A stretch of 19,713 nt of DNA. Source: CANJUD01 sp043750035. GTDB taxonomy: Bacteria; Bacteroidota; Bacteroidia; UKL13-3. The notes below the pieces were generated by a model. The model ran no database searches and was not told the DNA's origin. It saw only the letters and a list, made by a program, of their open reading frames with translations. Positions 5,868 to 13,924 of this stretch are shown in pieces. The stretch covers positions 1 to 19,713 of the forward strand of contig JAYVCI010000281.1 of NCBI GenBank assembly GCA_043750035.1. Direction: 5' to 3'. Position 1 is the stretch's first letter, and the number at the start of each line of letters is the position of its first letter. The translations under genes were made by a program, and so were the position numbers.

Positions 5868-7871
5868 TTACTGTAATATAACAATTTGGTGGTTAAAAAA
5901 ATTATCTCCCAATCCTATACTCAATATATAAATACCGGGAACTAAAAATTCTGTACGTACTTCAAATATATTTGTAGAGATTTTACCTGTAATAACTATC
6001 TTTCCACTCAAGTCTGCTATATTATATATTTTTCCAATAGCTTCAGATGTATTTACATTAATAACTTCTTTTGCAGGGTTAGGATATATAGAAATTATCG
6101 ATTTGTCTGTTTCAATTTTTTCTATAATACCAACACTTCCACCGCATCCCCTGTCAGCCTTTTGAGCAGAATCCAGCTTCACAAAATCGGCTCCGATATC
6201 TGTATTGTCGGTAGCATTATTATGATAAGAACTTGAATTTGAAAGAGCATAATTATGATAATCTGTGCTTCCATTTGCATAGTTTACAAAGCCAACATTT
6301 GTTGCAGATGCTGGGTAATAATTAATACTGGTACTATTAAAATTTGTATATTTATTGACATCACCGCCAATCATCACATTTTTATGAAATCGTTTATTCG
6401 CATCGGTAATATCGGTAAAATATTTTGCAAAAGTTGCATTGCCCTGCTGAACTCCCGGCCCATAGATTCCTTGGTAACTACCTGTTGATACGAAACTATG
6501 AGAGATATTATTGGTATATATCAATCCACTTGTAGTGTCGAATGCCCAAGTAATTAATCCTGTTTGAAAAATAGTATTGTGGTCAATAATTACATCATGT
6601 GCCTGTCCGATTTTTATAAAAGTACCATCATTGGGACCATATATATTCGCATCTCCTAAAGCGGGGCCATTAATATCTTCAAACAAATTATTATATATTT
6701 TCACGCGTTTCGATTGTATTCCCTGTCCACCATCAGTGCCAGCAAAGGTGATTCCTGCCCCCACATGCTTTATAATATTATTGCTGATGGTAATATCGCT
6801 CACTTCCGCTTGTGGTGAGCCTCCGCCTTCTGTTCTTATGGTAAGCAAAATAGCATAACCGCTTTGTCCCGTTGGTAAATCGGCCCAACAGTTTTCTAAT
6901 ATATTTCCATCAAATAAAACACGTACCCCAGTTTTTAATTCAAACAAATTTTTAATCGTCCAATGTTTTCCTGCATAACTTGCATGTCCCACTTTCCATG
7001 ACCAAGGTTTGTAAAAATAATTTTGTCTAATTTCTATATCACTTGGCACAAGTCCTTTTATTGAGGCTGCCGCACCGCCAAACAATATATTTTCGCCCGA
7101 AGCTTCCAAATAATTATTGATAATTTTGAATGGCCCTGGCCCATTAACGCCAGCTATCGCCTGTGCATCGTAACCCACACTGTGGAAATCGGATATATAA
7201 GAATCTATAATAGCAGCATTGGCACAATCGAGACGAATACCAAACTTCATTATAGTTCCTTGTGTGTGGCCATGTATATAACAACGGTCAACCACAAAAT
7301 GATCCGGCACTTGGCTTATGGAATTTTGAGCTGATGAAGCATCACCCAAATTAATTAGTCCATAGCTATTGATTACAGCATTGTCAGCAGTGATTTCCAA
7401 TCCCACAAATCTATAATGGTGTGCATTGGTTTGTGTAGCAAAACATGGTATTCCAGAGGTATTCACAGTAATAATTTTTGCCATGGCAGCAGCTTGTGTG
7501 GTATATGTTGAATTGCCAGTATTGGCATTGGGTTTAATTCTAATTTCTTCAGCGGCTATTAAATCCATTCGCGACGAAATGATAATAATCCATCCACTTC
7601 CACTTGTTTTATTTGGCAAAGTAAAGCCACCTTTAAAAGTTTCTCCTGCATCAAGAACTATCATAGTTCCCAAACTTGCTGCATCAATTGCTTGTTGCAA
7701 ATCAGTATAGTCCCTACCCGCTAGACCCACTGTAATAGTTTTATATCCTGCAGTATCTGGAAAACAAGTAACCACAGCACTCGTATTGGGCAGGGCAGGG
7801 GAGTTGACTTGAGAAAATACGGAGGTAGTTATTATAATAAATGAGAGGAGAAGGAGTGTGTTTTTTTGCAT
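5868..7871 (-). CDS. Secreted right-handed beta-helix protein with T9SS type A sorting domain
   Basis: A 667-residue exported protein. Residues 1-20 are a signal peptide. Residues ~45-100 hold the pectate-lyase-like start (DYTDLQQAIDAASLGTMI, then a GGFTLPNK strand), and ~130-480 consist of beta-helix coils with recurring INN/SNN/DHN asparagine turns (FKIINNYLE, DITISNNIIKHV, VKIYNNLFEDI, VIIDHNTIF). The last ~75 residues are a sorting domain: ISIYPNPAKEVINV, a KIYNIADLSGKIV strand, and a terminal PGIYILSI motif. T9SS carries such proteins through the outer membrane and cleaves the domain, often leaving them on the surface. Beta-helix coils commonly bind or cleave polysaccharide; no catalytic set is certain here, so the substrate is unknown. 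Related beta-helix proteins of this phylum are often annotated as right-handed parallel beta-helix proteins only. Confidence 0.9.
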   Translation of the reverse strand: MQKNTLLLLSFIIITTSVFSQVNSPALPNTSAVVTCFPDTAGYKTITVGLAGRDYTDLQQAIDAASLGTMIVLDAGETFKGGFTLPNKTSGSGWIIIISSRMDLIAAEEIRIKPNANTGNSTYTTQAAAMAKIITVNTSGIPCFATQTNAHHYRFVGLEITADNAVINSYGLINLGDASSAQNSISQVPDHFVVDRCYIHGHTQGTIMKFGIRLDCANAAIIDSYISDFHSVGYDAQAIAGVNGPGPFKIINNYLEASGENILFGGAAASIKGLVPSDIEIRQNYFYKPWSWKVGHASYAGKHWTIKNLFELKTGVRVLFDGNILENCWADLPTGQSGYAILLTIRTEGGGSPQAEVSDITISNNIIKHVGAGITFAGTDGGQGIQSKRVKIYNNLFEDINGPALGDANIYGPNDGTFIKIGQAHDVIIDHNTIFQTGLITWAFDTTSGLIYTNNISHSFVSTGSYQGIYGPGVQQGNATFAKYFTDITDANKRFHKNVMIGGDVNKYTNFNSTSINYYPASATNVGFVNYANGSTDYHNYALSNSSSYHNNATDNTDIGADFVKLDSAQKADRGCGGSVGIIEKIETDKSIISIYPNPAKEVINVNTSEAIGKIYNIADLSGKIVITGKISTNIFEVRTEFLVPGIYILSIGLGDNFFNHQIVILQ

Positions 7872-7897
7872 GGGTATTATATAGTTTTTTTATGTGA

Positions 7898-7905
7898 CAA
7901 ATGTA
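7898..7905 (-). promoter_or_regulatory. Possible -7 element of the beta-helix gene
   Basis: On the minus strand TACATTTG fits TAnnTTTG and would give a leader of about 20 nt. The -33 element is not recognisable because the adjoining DNA is repeat copy 2. Confidence 0.35.
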
Positions 7906-7915
7906 GGGGATTTTT

Positions 7916-7992
7916 GTTATCTGTTGTTGGTTGTCTGTTGTCTGCAAAAAGTAGCCGAATGGGCAGATAACAGACAACCGATAACAGATAAC
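7916..7992. repeat. Inverted pair of GATAAC-type repeats
   Basis: Two 30-bp arms (7916-7945 and 7963-7992) are inverted copies with 27 of 30 matches around a 17-bp spacer, so the RNA could form one long hairpin. The family is shared with 5650-5680. The last base of the right arm is the final base of the stop codon of the TolB-like gene, and the structure could act as its transcription end. Confidence 0.8.
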
Positions 7993-8918
7993 TATTCTGC
8001 GACGACTATCGCTACTTTATTATTCTTCGCATTAACTGCTATTCGCGTTATTTTTTTGAGCATGGATTTATCCCCTTTAATATATACAGGTTCTGCAAGT
8101 ATTTTAAAACGATCGCCTTTCCCATTCCAATCATTAATTTTTCCAAAATCTACAAATCTTAGTGGCCAAAAATAATACATTTTTTCTCCATTACTTTCTA
8201 ATATAGAACCATTTTTTAACCAAGCTAAATCTTCGTTTTTATACATTTTAGCTAAGCTTGAGATTTTATTTGAATCTAAATCAAAATTTTTAACTATAAA
8301 AATACTATCATCACTTTTATCTACAAAACTCATCGCATTTTCATTAGGAATCTTATGCATTGCACGGCCAATTTTCTTAGCAAGTATGGTGTCTGTTTTA
8401 GTGTCTATATTATAATAGTGCAAATCGTTTGATGAATCGCCAAGTATAAATAAAAGTAGATTTGATTTGTCAATCCAAGTATGATAACCCACTTTTAAAT
8501 TATTGATTAACACGATCGAACTATCATTTTCGTTCTTTATTGGGTATTTGCATAAATCCTGCCGCCCATTGGGGCGTTGGATGATGCAGGATATATATTT
8601 TCCGTCGGGCGTAACAGTGGGAGAGTACTCACACAATTGGGGCGTGTTTGTAAACTGATAAGTCTTCTTAGTTTTATAATTATAATACTTGATATCGGTA
8701 TTATTACTATCAATTTCTGAAGTATAATATATAATTGGTTTGGTGGGATGAAAAAATGGTTGGTTGTCGTAGCCCTTGTGGTTGGTAATGTTCTGTGGGT
8801 TTGATACGATGATTTTGTCTTTTTTTACTAGCATATCGAAGAGATATATTTCATTTGCTTGTTGGGCAAAAGCTAGGCAGGGTAGAAGGGAAAAGTAAAA
8901 TGGAATTATTTTTTTCAT
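7992..8918 (-). CDS. Exported TolB/PD40-like beta-propeller protein
   Basis: A 308-residue protein with a signal peptide (about residues 1-18, cut near AFAQQ). It carries successive WD40-like (PD40) blades typical of TolB and dipeptidyl-peptidase propellers: NHKGYDNQPFFHPTKPIIYYTSE (about 47-69), EYSPTVTPDGKYISCI (about 99-114) and KVGYHTWIDKSNLLLFI. The blades are followed by a C-terminal KNNKVAIVV strand. No hydrolase domain follows, so it is a stand-alone periplasmic propeller, likely a binding scaffold. Its stop codon overlaps the last base of the adjacent repeat. It is not linked by overlap to the beta-helix gene 120 bp downstream, although both are on the same strand and both products are exported. 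Confidence 0.8.
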   Translation of the reverse strand: MKKIIPFYFSLLPCLAFAQQANEIYLFDMLVKKDKIIVSNPQNITNHKGYDNQPFFHPTKPIIYYTSEIDSNNTDIKYYNYKTKKTYQFTNTPQLCEYSPTVTPDGKYISCIIQRPNGRQDLCKYPIKNENDSSIVLINNLKVGYHTWIDKSNLLLFILGDSSNDLHYYNIDTKTDTILAKKIGRAMHKIPNENAMSFVDKSDDSIFIVKNFDLDSNKISSLAKMYKNEDLAWLKNGSILESNGEKMYYFWPLRFVDFGKINDWNGKGDRFKILAEPVYIKGDKSMLKKITRIAVNAKNNKVAIVVAE

Positions 8919-9003
8919 ATTATTAATATTTATTTGGCGGCATTAATTAATGAGACCATTCATATATATTGATTATTAGAAGTAACAAATACTTACTATT
9001 AAA

Positions 9004-9033
9004 CAAAAACAGCCACAATAATAATTGTAGCTG
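9004..9033 (-). terminator. Intrinsic terminator of the small lipoprotein gene
   Basis: On the minus strand a 10-bp stem (9033-9024 with 9019-9010, one G-U wobble in RNA, 4-nt loop) is followed by TTTTTGTTT. It lies 30 bp past the lipoprotein stop. Confidence 0.75.
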
Positions 9034-9063
9034 CCTTTTATATATAGTTTTTAAAAATTAAGG

Positions 9064-9411
9064 TTAGTCATCAATTTCACATTCACAACCCTCATCGTCA
9101 TAATCTTCATGTTGCTTAGTCCCACATCTATTTTTTTGGCCTTTCACGTCTTCGCTAATAAATTTTCCATTATTGTCATACCTGGTCAGTACGCTATTGC
9201 CTGTGGTGTTTTTGTAGTAAGCCACATAGCCAGTATTGTCTTTGTTGAACCAAGAAATTATCGCAGTGTTTGCATGACTTTCGTTGAAGCTAGATAGAAC
9301 TGCTTTGGGAACGGACTCATTATTAACTATAGGACATTCAGTTTCTTTGTCATGTTTTTCGCACGAGGCCAAAATTGCACTGATGGAGAGTATGAGTAGT
9401 ATTTTTTTCAT
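9064..9411 (-). CDS. Small lipoprotein, PepSY/BLIP-like
   Basis: A 115-residue protein with a lipoprotein signal peptide and lipobox ILASC (Cys17 lipidated), so it is anchored at the periplasmic or outer membrane. Residues ~34-90 (VPKAVLSSFNESHANTAIISW, then GYVAYYKNTTGN and RYDNNGKFISE) match the rhythm of the PepSY-like or beta-lactamase-inhibitor-like domain common in this phylum; that assignment is pattern-based. The C-terminus is unusual: a Cys-containing acidic tail (DYDDEGCECEIDD) after an RCGTK segment, which could bind metal or form disulfides. A terminator follows, and the gene lies about 70 bp from the methyltransferase gene upstream on the same strand. Confidence 0.75.
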   Translation of the reverse strand: MKKILLILSISAILASCEKHDKETECPIVNNESVPKAVLSSFNESHANTAIISWFNKDNTGYVAYYKNTTGNSVLTRYDNNGKFISEDVKGQKNRCGTKQHEDYDDEGCECEIDD

Positions 9412-9480
9412 GTGAATGATGTTTAATTGTAGGGCAATATTAAAGCTTTTTTTGATTTATTCCTATTTTTAATTGTCAAA

Positions 9481-10662
9481 CTATTTCACCTCCACCCCAT
9501 CTTCAAATACCCGCTTAGTTCCCCTATACATTTCATATTTCAAAAATCTACATTCAAGTGGACCATTATATATTACAATTTTCTTGGAAGCTTTCAAACC
9601 TATTTTTTTTATCGCATCACTATTACTCGATATTAACCAAGCATCATATCCTTGGTATTTTGTTTTAAGTGTATCGCCAATGCTTTTATATAATACTTCC
9701 ACATCATCCTTGTCCATGCGTTCCCCGTATGGTGGGTTCATTATTACCACGCCTGTTCCTTCGGGTGCTGTAGTATCTTGGAATAATAAATTTTGAATCG
9801 TTATTTCTTCTCTCACTCCTGCCGATTTTAAATTACTCTTGGCAATAGCTACACTTGCTTTCGCATTGTCACTTCCATATATATTTGCTTTAAGGGGTAT
9901 GATATTTTTTTCGGCTGTTGCTACAATTTCATTCCATAAATTTTCATCATATCCATATTCGCCTTTCCAGTATTGAAAACTATAAGTCTTTCGGAAGTAT
10001 CCGGGCGGAATATTTTTAGCATACATACAAGCCTCTGTCAATAAAGTTCCTGATCCACACATAGGGTCAACAAAATTACTTTCTTTGTCCCACCCTGTTA
10101 GCAGCACCAAACCTGCACCCAACACTTCATTCAGCGGGGCTTTATTACTTTCCAATCTATAACCACGCTTGTGCAATGAGCTGCCCGAACTATCCAGACT
10201 TACGGTACAATCATCTTTATATATATGTATATTTACTCTCAAATCCGGGTCCTCAGTATATACCGATGGGCGAACCCCAGTTTTATTTCTGAACTGATCT
10301 ACAATGGCATCTTTCACTTTCATGCTCACAAACATACTGTTGGTAAATGCAGAAGCATTGGCAACACTGTCTACAGCTATTGTATCATTCTCTGCTATAT
10401 AACTACTCCAGTCTATTTTACCAATTTCATCATATAATTCTTGTTGGTCATTCACTTTAAAAGTGGTAATTGGAATTAAAACCCGCAGCACGGTTCGGCA
10501 TAAGTAATTAACTTCATATAAAGTTTTCATGCTCCCTTCAAACGATACGGCTCTATTGGCTTTCACAATTTCTGTAGCACCCAGATTTTCAAGTTCAGTA
10601 ACCAGTACATCTTCTAAACCTGATAAGGTTTTGGCAACCATTTTTATATTACTTTTCATCAT
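9481..10662 (-). CDS. RlmL-like 23S rRNA guanine-N2 methyltransferase (THUMP plus Rossmann methyltransferase)
   Basis: A 393-residue cytoplasmic enzyme homologous to the N-terminal half of E. coli RlmL, which makes m2G2445 in 23S rRNA; the second (RlmK) half is absent, as is normal for this single-domain branch. Residues ~8-150 are the ferredoxin-like/THUMP RNA-binding part (KTLSGLEDVLVTELENLGA at 11-29). The SAM-binding motif FVDPMCGSGT is at 197-206 and the catalytic NPPYGER starts at 309. Older annotations call the family N6-adenine-specific DNA methylase because of the NPPY motif; the THUMP part argues for RNA. It lies 24 bp downstream of the nuclease gene on the same strand and is probably co-transcribed with it. 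Confidence 0.9.
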   Translation of the reverse strand: MMKSNIKMVAKTLSGLEDVLVTELENLGATEIVKANRAVSFEGSMKTLYEVNYLCRTVLRVLIPITTFKVNDQQELYDEIGKIDWSSYIAENDTIAVDSVANASAFTNSMFVSMKVKDAIVDQFRNKTGVRPSVYTEDPDLRVNIHIYKDDCTVSLDSSGSSLHKRGYRLESNKAPLNEVLGAGLVLLTGWDKESNFVDPMCGSGTLLTEACMYAKNIPPGYFRKTYSFQYWKGEYGYDENLWNEIVATAEKNIIPLKANIYGSDNAKASVAIAKSNLKSAGVREEITIQNLLFQDTTAPEGTGVVIMNPPYGERMDKDDVEVLYKSIGDTLKTKYQGYDAWLISSNSDAIKKIGLKASKKIVIYNGPLECRFLKYEMYRGTKRVFEDGVEVK

Positions 10663-10686
10663 ACTATTTGTAATTTATTATATATA

Positions 10687-11793
10687 TTAATTTCCACCAT
10701 GCTGGAAACAAAATCCATTGGTACTATATGTTTTATGTTTGCAGCGATTGCCAGCTTTTGTTGTACCAGCACATTGTACTGACACTTTATTAGCCTTAAC
10801 AGGTTGTGAAGTGCCCTCCTGATGCAGGTAACAATATCCAGAAGTATTGGTAGTTGTATTTTTACACCTTGCACCTGTTTTTGTTAGGCCTCTGCATTGT
10901 ATTGCCAATGATGTTGAATTTTTGACAGCACTTTTTGTTGGTTTATTGTTTGTAATACTCCATGTCCAACAATCATTGCATGATGTTTCTTCTATAATAG
11001 TTTCCTGTGCATCGGGTAGCCGTGAAAAGAAGTCAATCCCAGTTATTTTTTCTACACTATCAATACTTACTGCAAAATTTTGTAAGGGTTCACTTGATGC
11101 AGCATTTGCTATAATAAAGCCTATTCCTTTTACAGAAGGCAGCGTGTAATCGAGAATTACTTTATAATAATAATTAGGAACAGAAACCTTATCTGGCCCA
11201 ATCGTGCTTAGCCCATTTGTTAATATTGGTCCCGTAACTACATATATTGAATGGTTTTCAACTGCCCAAGTTCGAACCAACTCTTCCATTTTCTTCCAAA
11301 TCCCCCTATTAAAACTGGGCACTTGCGGACTCATATTACTATAATAAAATGACTCAGCCATAGTTGTTGCTGACCAGCCCATATCCGATGCAGGGGCCAG
11401 ATGGCCGCGGTCGTAGCCTGAGTTTATATAGTCATTATTATTTGCTGAAAAGGTTTTTACCAAAGGGTCGGGTAAAAACTTATTTGTTCGCCCCACTACT
11501 TTTTGCGTTTCTAAGTTTGTTAATTCATAAGCTACCCAGTTTGCCTGTTCATGTTTTTCATTATATGATAAGGTATAGGCGGTATGATATATAATATCAT
11601 CAGATGCAGAGAATTTTGGGAGTTCTAATTTGTCAATGATAACAGGTTTTATATTGGATAATGCTAAAGTGTCTTTATTTAACTTTATACTATCACTATA
11701 TAATATTTTATGCTGCGTATAGGAATCAGAATAAGCAAAAATATTTGCAATACTTATTAAAAATAATAGAAGTATATATATTGTTTTCTTCAT
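10687..11793 (-). CDS. Secreted DNA/RNA non-specific endonuclease (NUC1 family) with two C-terminal Cys/His repeats
   Basis: A 368-residue exported nuclease. After a signal peptide (about 1-20) comes the beta-beta-alpha-metal endonuclease domain (about 70-260), with the active-site DRGHLAPASD (catalytic His131) and the metal-binding Asn162 in SFNRGIWKKME. Such enzymes cut DNA and RNA without sequence preference and are used outside the cell for nutrient or biofilm DNA. After a C-x2-C linker (Cys272/Cys275), residues 300-365 hold two repeats with identical spacing C-x9-C-x10-C-x2-H (300/310/321/324 and 341/351/362/365), each with the frame CxGxTKxGxRC. These look like small zinc-binding or disulfide modules that could bind nucleic acid or the cell surface. 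The gene follows ffh by 47 bp on the same strand, without an obvious terminator between. Confidence 0.92.
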   Translation of the reverse strand: MKKTIYILLLFLISIANIFAYSDSYTQHKILYSDSIKLNKDTLALSNIKPVIIDKLELPKFSASDDIIYHTAYTLSYNEKHEQANWVAYELTNLETQKVVGRTNKFLPDPLVKTFSANNNDYINSGYDRGHLAPASDMGWSATTMAESFYYSNMSPQVPSFNRGIWKKMEELVRTWAVENHSIYVVTGPILTNGLSTIGPDKVSVPNYYYKVILDYTLPSVKGIGFIIANAASSEPLQNFAVSIDSVEKITGIDFFSRLPDAQETIIEETSCNDCWTWSITNNKPTKSAVKNSTSLAIQCRGLTKTGARCKNTTTNTSGYCYLHQEGTSQPVKANKVSVQCAGTTKAGNRCKHKTYSTNGFCFQHGGN

Positions 11794-11840
11794 TTTTTAT
11801 AATAAACATCCAAAAACATATATATGTTGAAGGTATTAAT

Positions 11841-13169
11841 CTATTTCCCAAAAGGCATCTTCATCGCCCTGCCAGCTCCTTGCATTTTGTTCATGGTCTT
11901 CATCATTTTACGCATCTCTTCAAATTGCTTTAACAAGTCATTGACTTTTTGTACTTGGGTACCGCTTCCTTTTGCAATCCTGCTTCGGCGTTGGCCATTT
12001 AAAATGTCTGGGTTCGAGCGTTCTTTGGGGGTCATGCTGCGGATAATGGCTTCTATTTCTTTAAAAGCATCATCACTTATATCCAAGTCTTTAATAGCTT
12101 TGCCCACACCGGGTATCATGGCCATCAAGTCCTTTAGGTTACCCATCTTTTTTATTTGTTGTATTTGGTTCAAGAAATCTTCAAAGTCGAATTTGTTAGC
12201 TGCAATCTTTTTGTTCATGCGGGCAGTTTCCTCCTCGTCGTAAACAGATTGTGCCTTTTCTACCAAGCTCACTATATCGCCCATTCCCAAAATACGTTGG
12301 GCCATCCTGTCAGGATGGAATACATCAAGGGCTTCCATCTTTTCGCCCGTACCTACAAATTTGATGGGCTTATTCACTATCGATTTAATGCTCAATGCAG
12401 CACCGCCTCGTGTATCACCATCAAGTTTGGTTAATACTACACCATCAAAATTAAGGCGGTCGTTGAATGCTTTGGCTGTGTTCACGGCATCTTGCCCCGT
12501 CATACTATCAACCACAAATAATATTTCACTGGGTTTGATAGCTTGTTTCACCCGATAAATTTCATCCATCATTTGCTCGTCGATAGCAAGCCGACCGGCG
12601 GTGTCTATTATAATAGTTTTGAAGCCCTGTTCTTTGGCTTTTGCAACAGCAGCAAGTGCAATGGCAACAGGATCTTTACTATCATAGTCAGTATATACGG
12701 GAACTTGAATTTGCTCACCCAAAACCTTCAACTGGTCAATAGCTGCAGGGCGATACACATCGCAAGCCGCAAGCATTACCGTGCGGTTGCGTTTGTTTTT
12801 GAGCATATTGGCCAGCTTGGCACTAAAGGTAGTTTTACCCGATCCTTGCAAACCTGCAATTAATATCACACTGGGGTTTCCGTCTAAATTTATATCGACA
12901 GTTTCACTTCCCAATAATTCAGTAAGTTGGTCATTTACAATTTTGGTAAGCAATTGCCCAGGCGATATACTCGTCAATACATTTTGACCCAGTGCTTCTT
13001 CTTTAACCTTATCCGTAAAATCTTTGGCAATTTTATAGTTTACATCGGCATCCAATAATGCTTTCCGTATTTCTTTAATCGTTTCTGCTACATTTATTTC
13101 TGTAATGCGGCCATGTCCTTTCAATATTTTGAAGGCACGATCGAGTTTGGTACTTAAACTTTCAAACAT
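11841..13169 (-). CDS. ffh: Signal recognition particle protein Ffh (SRP54)
   Basis: Ffh binds 4.5S RNA and signal sequences and with FtsY delivers nascent membrane proteins to SecYEG. The 442-residue protein has the N-terminal four-helix bundle, the GTPase domain with GLQGSGKTT (about 105-113), DVYRPAA, DTAGR and TKLDGDTRGG, and the methionine-rich M domain from about 300 with the SRP RNA-binding RRSRIAKGSG segment and the MRKMMKTMNKMQ helix. The length is normal. It lies 72 bp downstream of efp on the same strand. No clear promoter is seen in that gap, so read-through from efp is likely. Confidence 0.98.
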   Translation of the reverse strand: MFESLSTKLDRAFKILKGHGRITEINVAETIKEIRKALLDADVNYKIAKDFTDKVKEEALGQNVLTSISPGQLLTKIVNDQLTELLGSETVDINLDGNPSVILIAGLQGSGKTTFSAKLANMLKNKRNRTVMLAACDVYRPAAIDQLKVLGEQIQVPVYTDYDSKDPVAIALAAVAKAKEQGFKTIIIDTAGRLAIDEQMMDEIYRVKQAIKPSEILFVVDSMTGQDAVNTAKAFNDRLNFDGVVLTKLDGDTRGGAALSIKSIVNKPIKFVGTGEKMEALDVFHPDRMAQRILGMGDIVSLVEKAQSVYDEEETARMNKKIAANKFDFEDFLNQIQQIKKMGNLKDLMAMIPGVGKAIKDLDISDDAFKEIEAIIRSMTPKERSNPDILNGQRRSRIAKGSGTQVQKVNDLLKQFEEMRKMMKTMNKMQGAGRAMKMPFGK

Positions 13170-13241
13170 GGTTATTATATAGTTTTAATAGAACAAGCAA
13201 CTCAGATGGATTGCTCGATATGAGATATGGTTATTGAATAT

Positions 13242-13805
13242 TTATTTTACGCGTTCCACATAAGTGCCTGTTGCAGTGTCCACTCTTATAATTTCTCCGG
13301 TATTCACAAATAAGGGAACCATAACACTTGCACCAGTTTCGAGGGTGGCGGGTTTTAATGTATTGGTAGCAGTATTACCCGGCACAGCGGGTTCGGTATA
13401 GGTTATTTCAAGTTCCATTTTGCTTGGAGCTTGGGCAGATACGGGGTTTTCACCACCTTCCATTGCAACATCTACAATTACGCCTTCTTTCATAAAAGCA
13501 AAGGAACTTCCAAATAAAATCTGAGGAATATATAATTGGTCGAAAGTTTCAGAGTCCATGCATACTAAGCTATCGCCATCTTTATATAGATATTGGAGTT
13601 GTTTCATCTCTACACGTACAAATTCAATCTCCTCTCCAGCCCTAAAGCGGTTTTCAATTTGTTTGCCGGTGCGAATTACCCGCATATTCACTTGATAAAA
13701 AGCCCTAAGGTTGCCAGGTGTGCGATGTTGGTATTCGGTTACTTGGCATAGTTCGCCGTTGTACTTAATAAAAGATCCTCTTGATAAATCGGAAGTAGTT
13801 GCCAT
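13242..13805 (-). CDS. efp: Translation elongation factor P, with Asn at the loop tip
   Basis: EF-P binds between the P and E sites and rescues ribosomes stalled at polyproline. The 187-residue protein has the three beta-barrel layout: an N-terminal KOW-like domain (1-65), a middle OB domain, and a C-terminal domain ending GEIIRVDTATGTYVERVK, which contains the conserved IRVDT signature. The domain I loop, which in E. coli reads PGKGQA with the modified Lys34, here reads PGNLRAF. The tip residue is Asn32, with Arg34 two positions later, so modification by EpmA (Lys) or EarP (Arg) at the usual site is not possible. The start is supported by the upstream promoter. Confidence 0.96.
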   Translation of the reverse strand: MATTSDLSRGSFIKYNGELCQVTEYQHRTPGNLRAFYQVNMRVIRTGKQIENRFRAGEEIEFVRVEMKQLQYLYKDGDSLVCMDSETFDQLYIPQILFGSSFAFMKEGVIVDVAMEGGENPVSAQAPSKMELEITYTEPAVPGNTATNTLKPATLETGASVMVPLFVNTGEIIRVDTATGTYVERVK

Positions 13806-13827
13806 TTTGTTGTTATAATTTAAGGTA

Positions 13828-13859
13828 CAAAATTAGGGGCTTTATACCCATGCCACAAA
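13828..13859 (-). promoter_or_regulatory. Bacteroidota-type promoter of efp
   Basis: On the minus strand TTTG (13859-13856) is followed after 20 nt by TAATTTTG (13835-13828), a full match to the phylum consensus. The transcript should start about 20 nt before the efp ATG. The promoter begins just beyond the terminator of the upstream gene and probably drives efp-ffh and possibly the two genes after. Confidence 0.75.
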
Positions 13860-13861
13860 AG

Positions 13862-13892
13862 AAAAAAGTCCTCTTTTTGAGAGGACTTTTTT
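13862..13892 (-). terminator. Intrinsic terminator of the thioredoxin-like gene
   Basis: A perfect 12-bp stem (AGTCCTC/GAGGACT core extended by A/T pairs; 13862-13873 with 13881-13892) has a 7-nt loop and a T-run in both directions. It lies about 30 bp past the stop of the thioredoxin-like gene and insulates it from efp. Confidence 0.9.
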
Positions 13893-13924
13893 TAATCACT
13901 AATTATCGAGTTGTTAATAAGAGC

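Noticed and set aside
9481..10662. DNA adenine methyltransferase of a restriction system
   Set aside because: The NPPY motif is shared, but the THUMP-like N-terminus and RlmL resemblance point to rRNA modification; no restriction gene is nearby.
13170..13241. Terminator or promoter between efp and ffh
   Set aside because: Only a 5-bp stem with a large loop and no full TTTG/TAnnTTTG pair.
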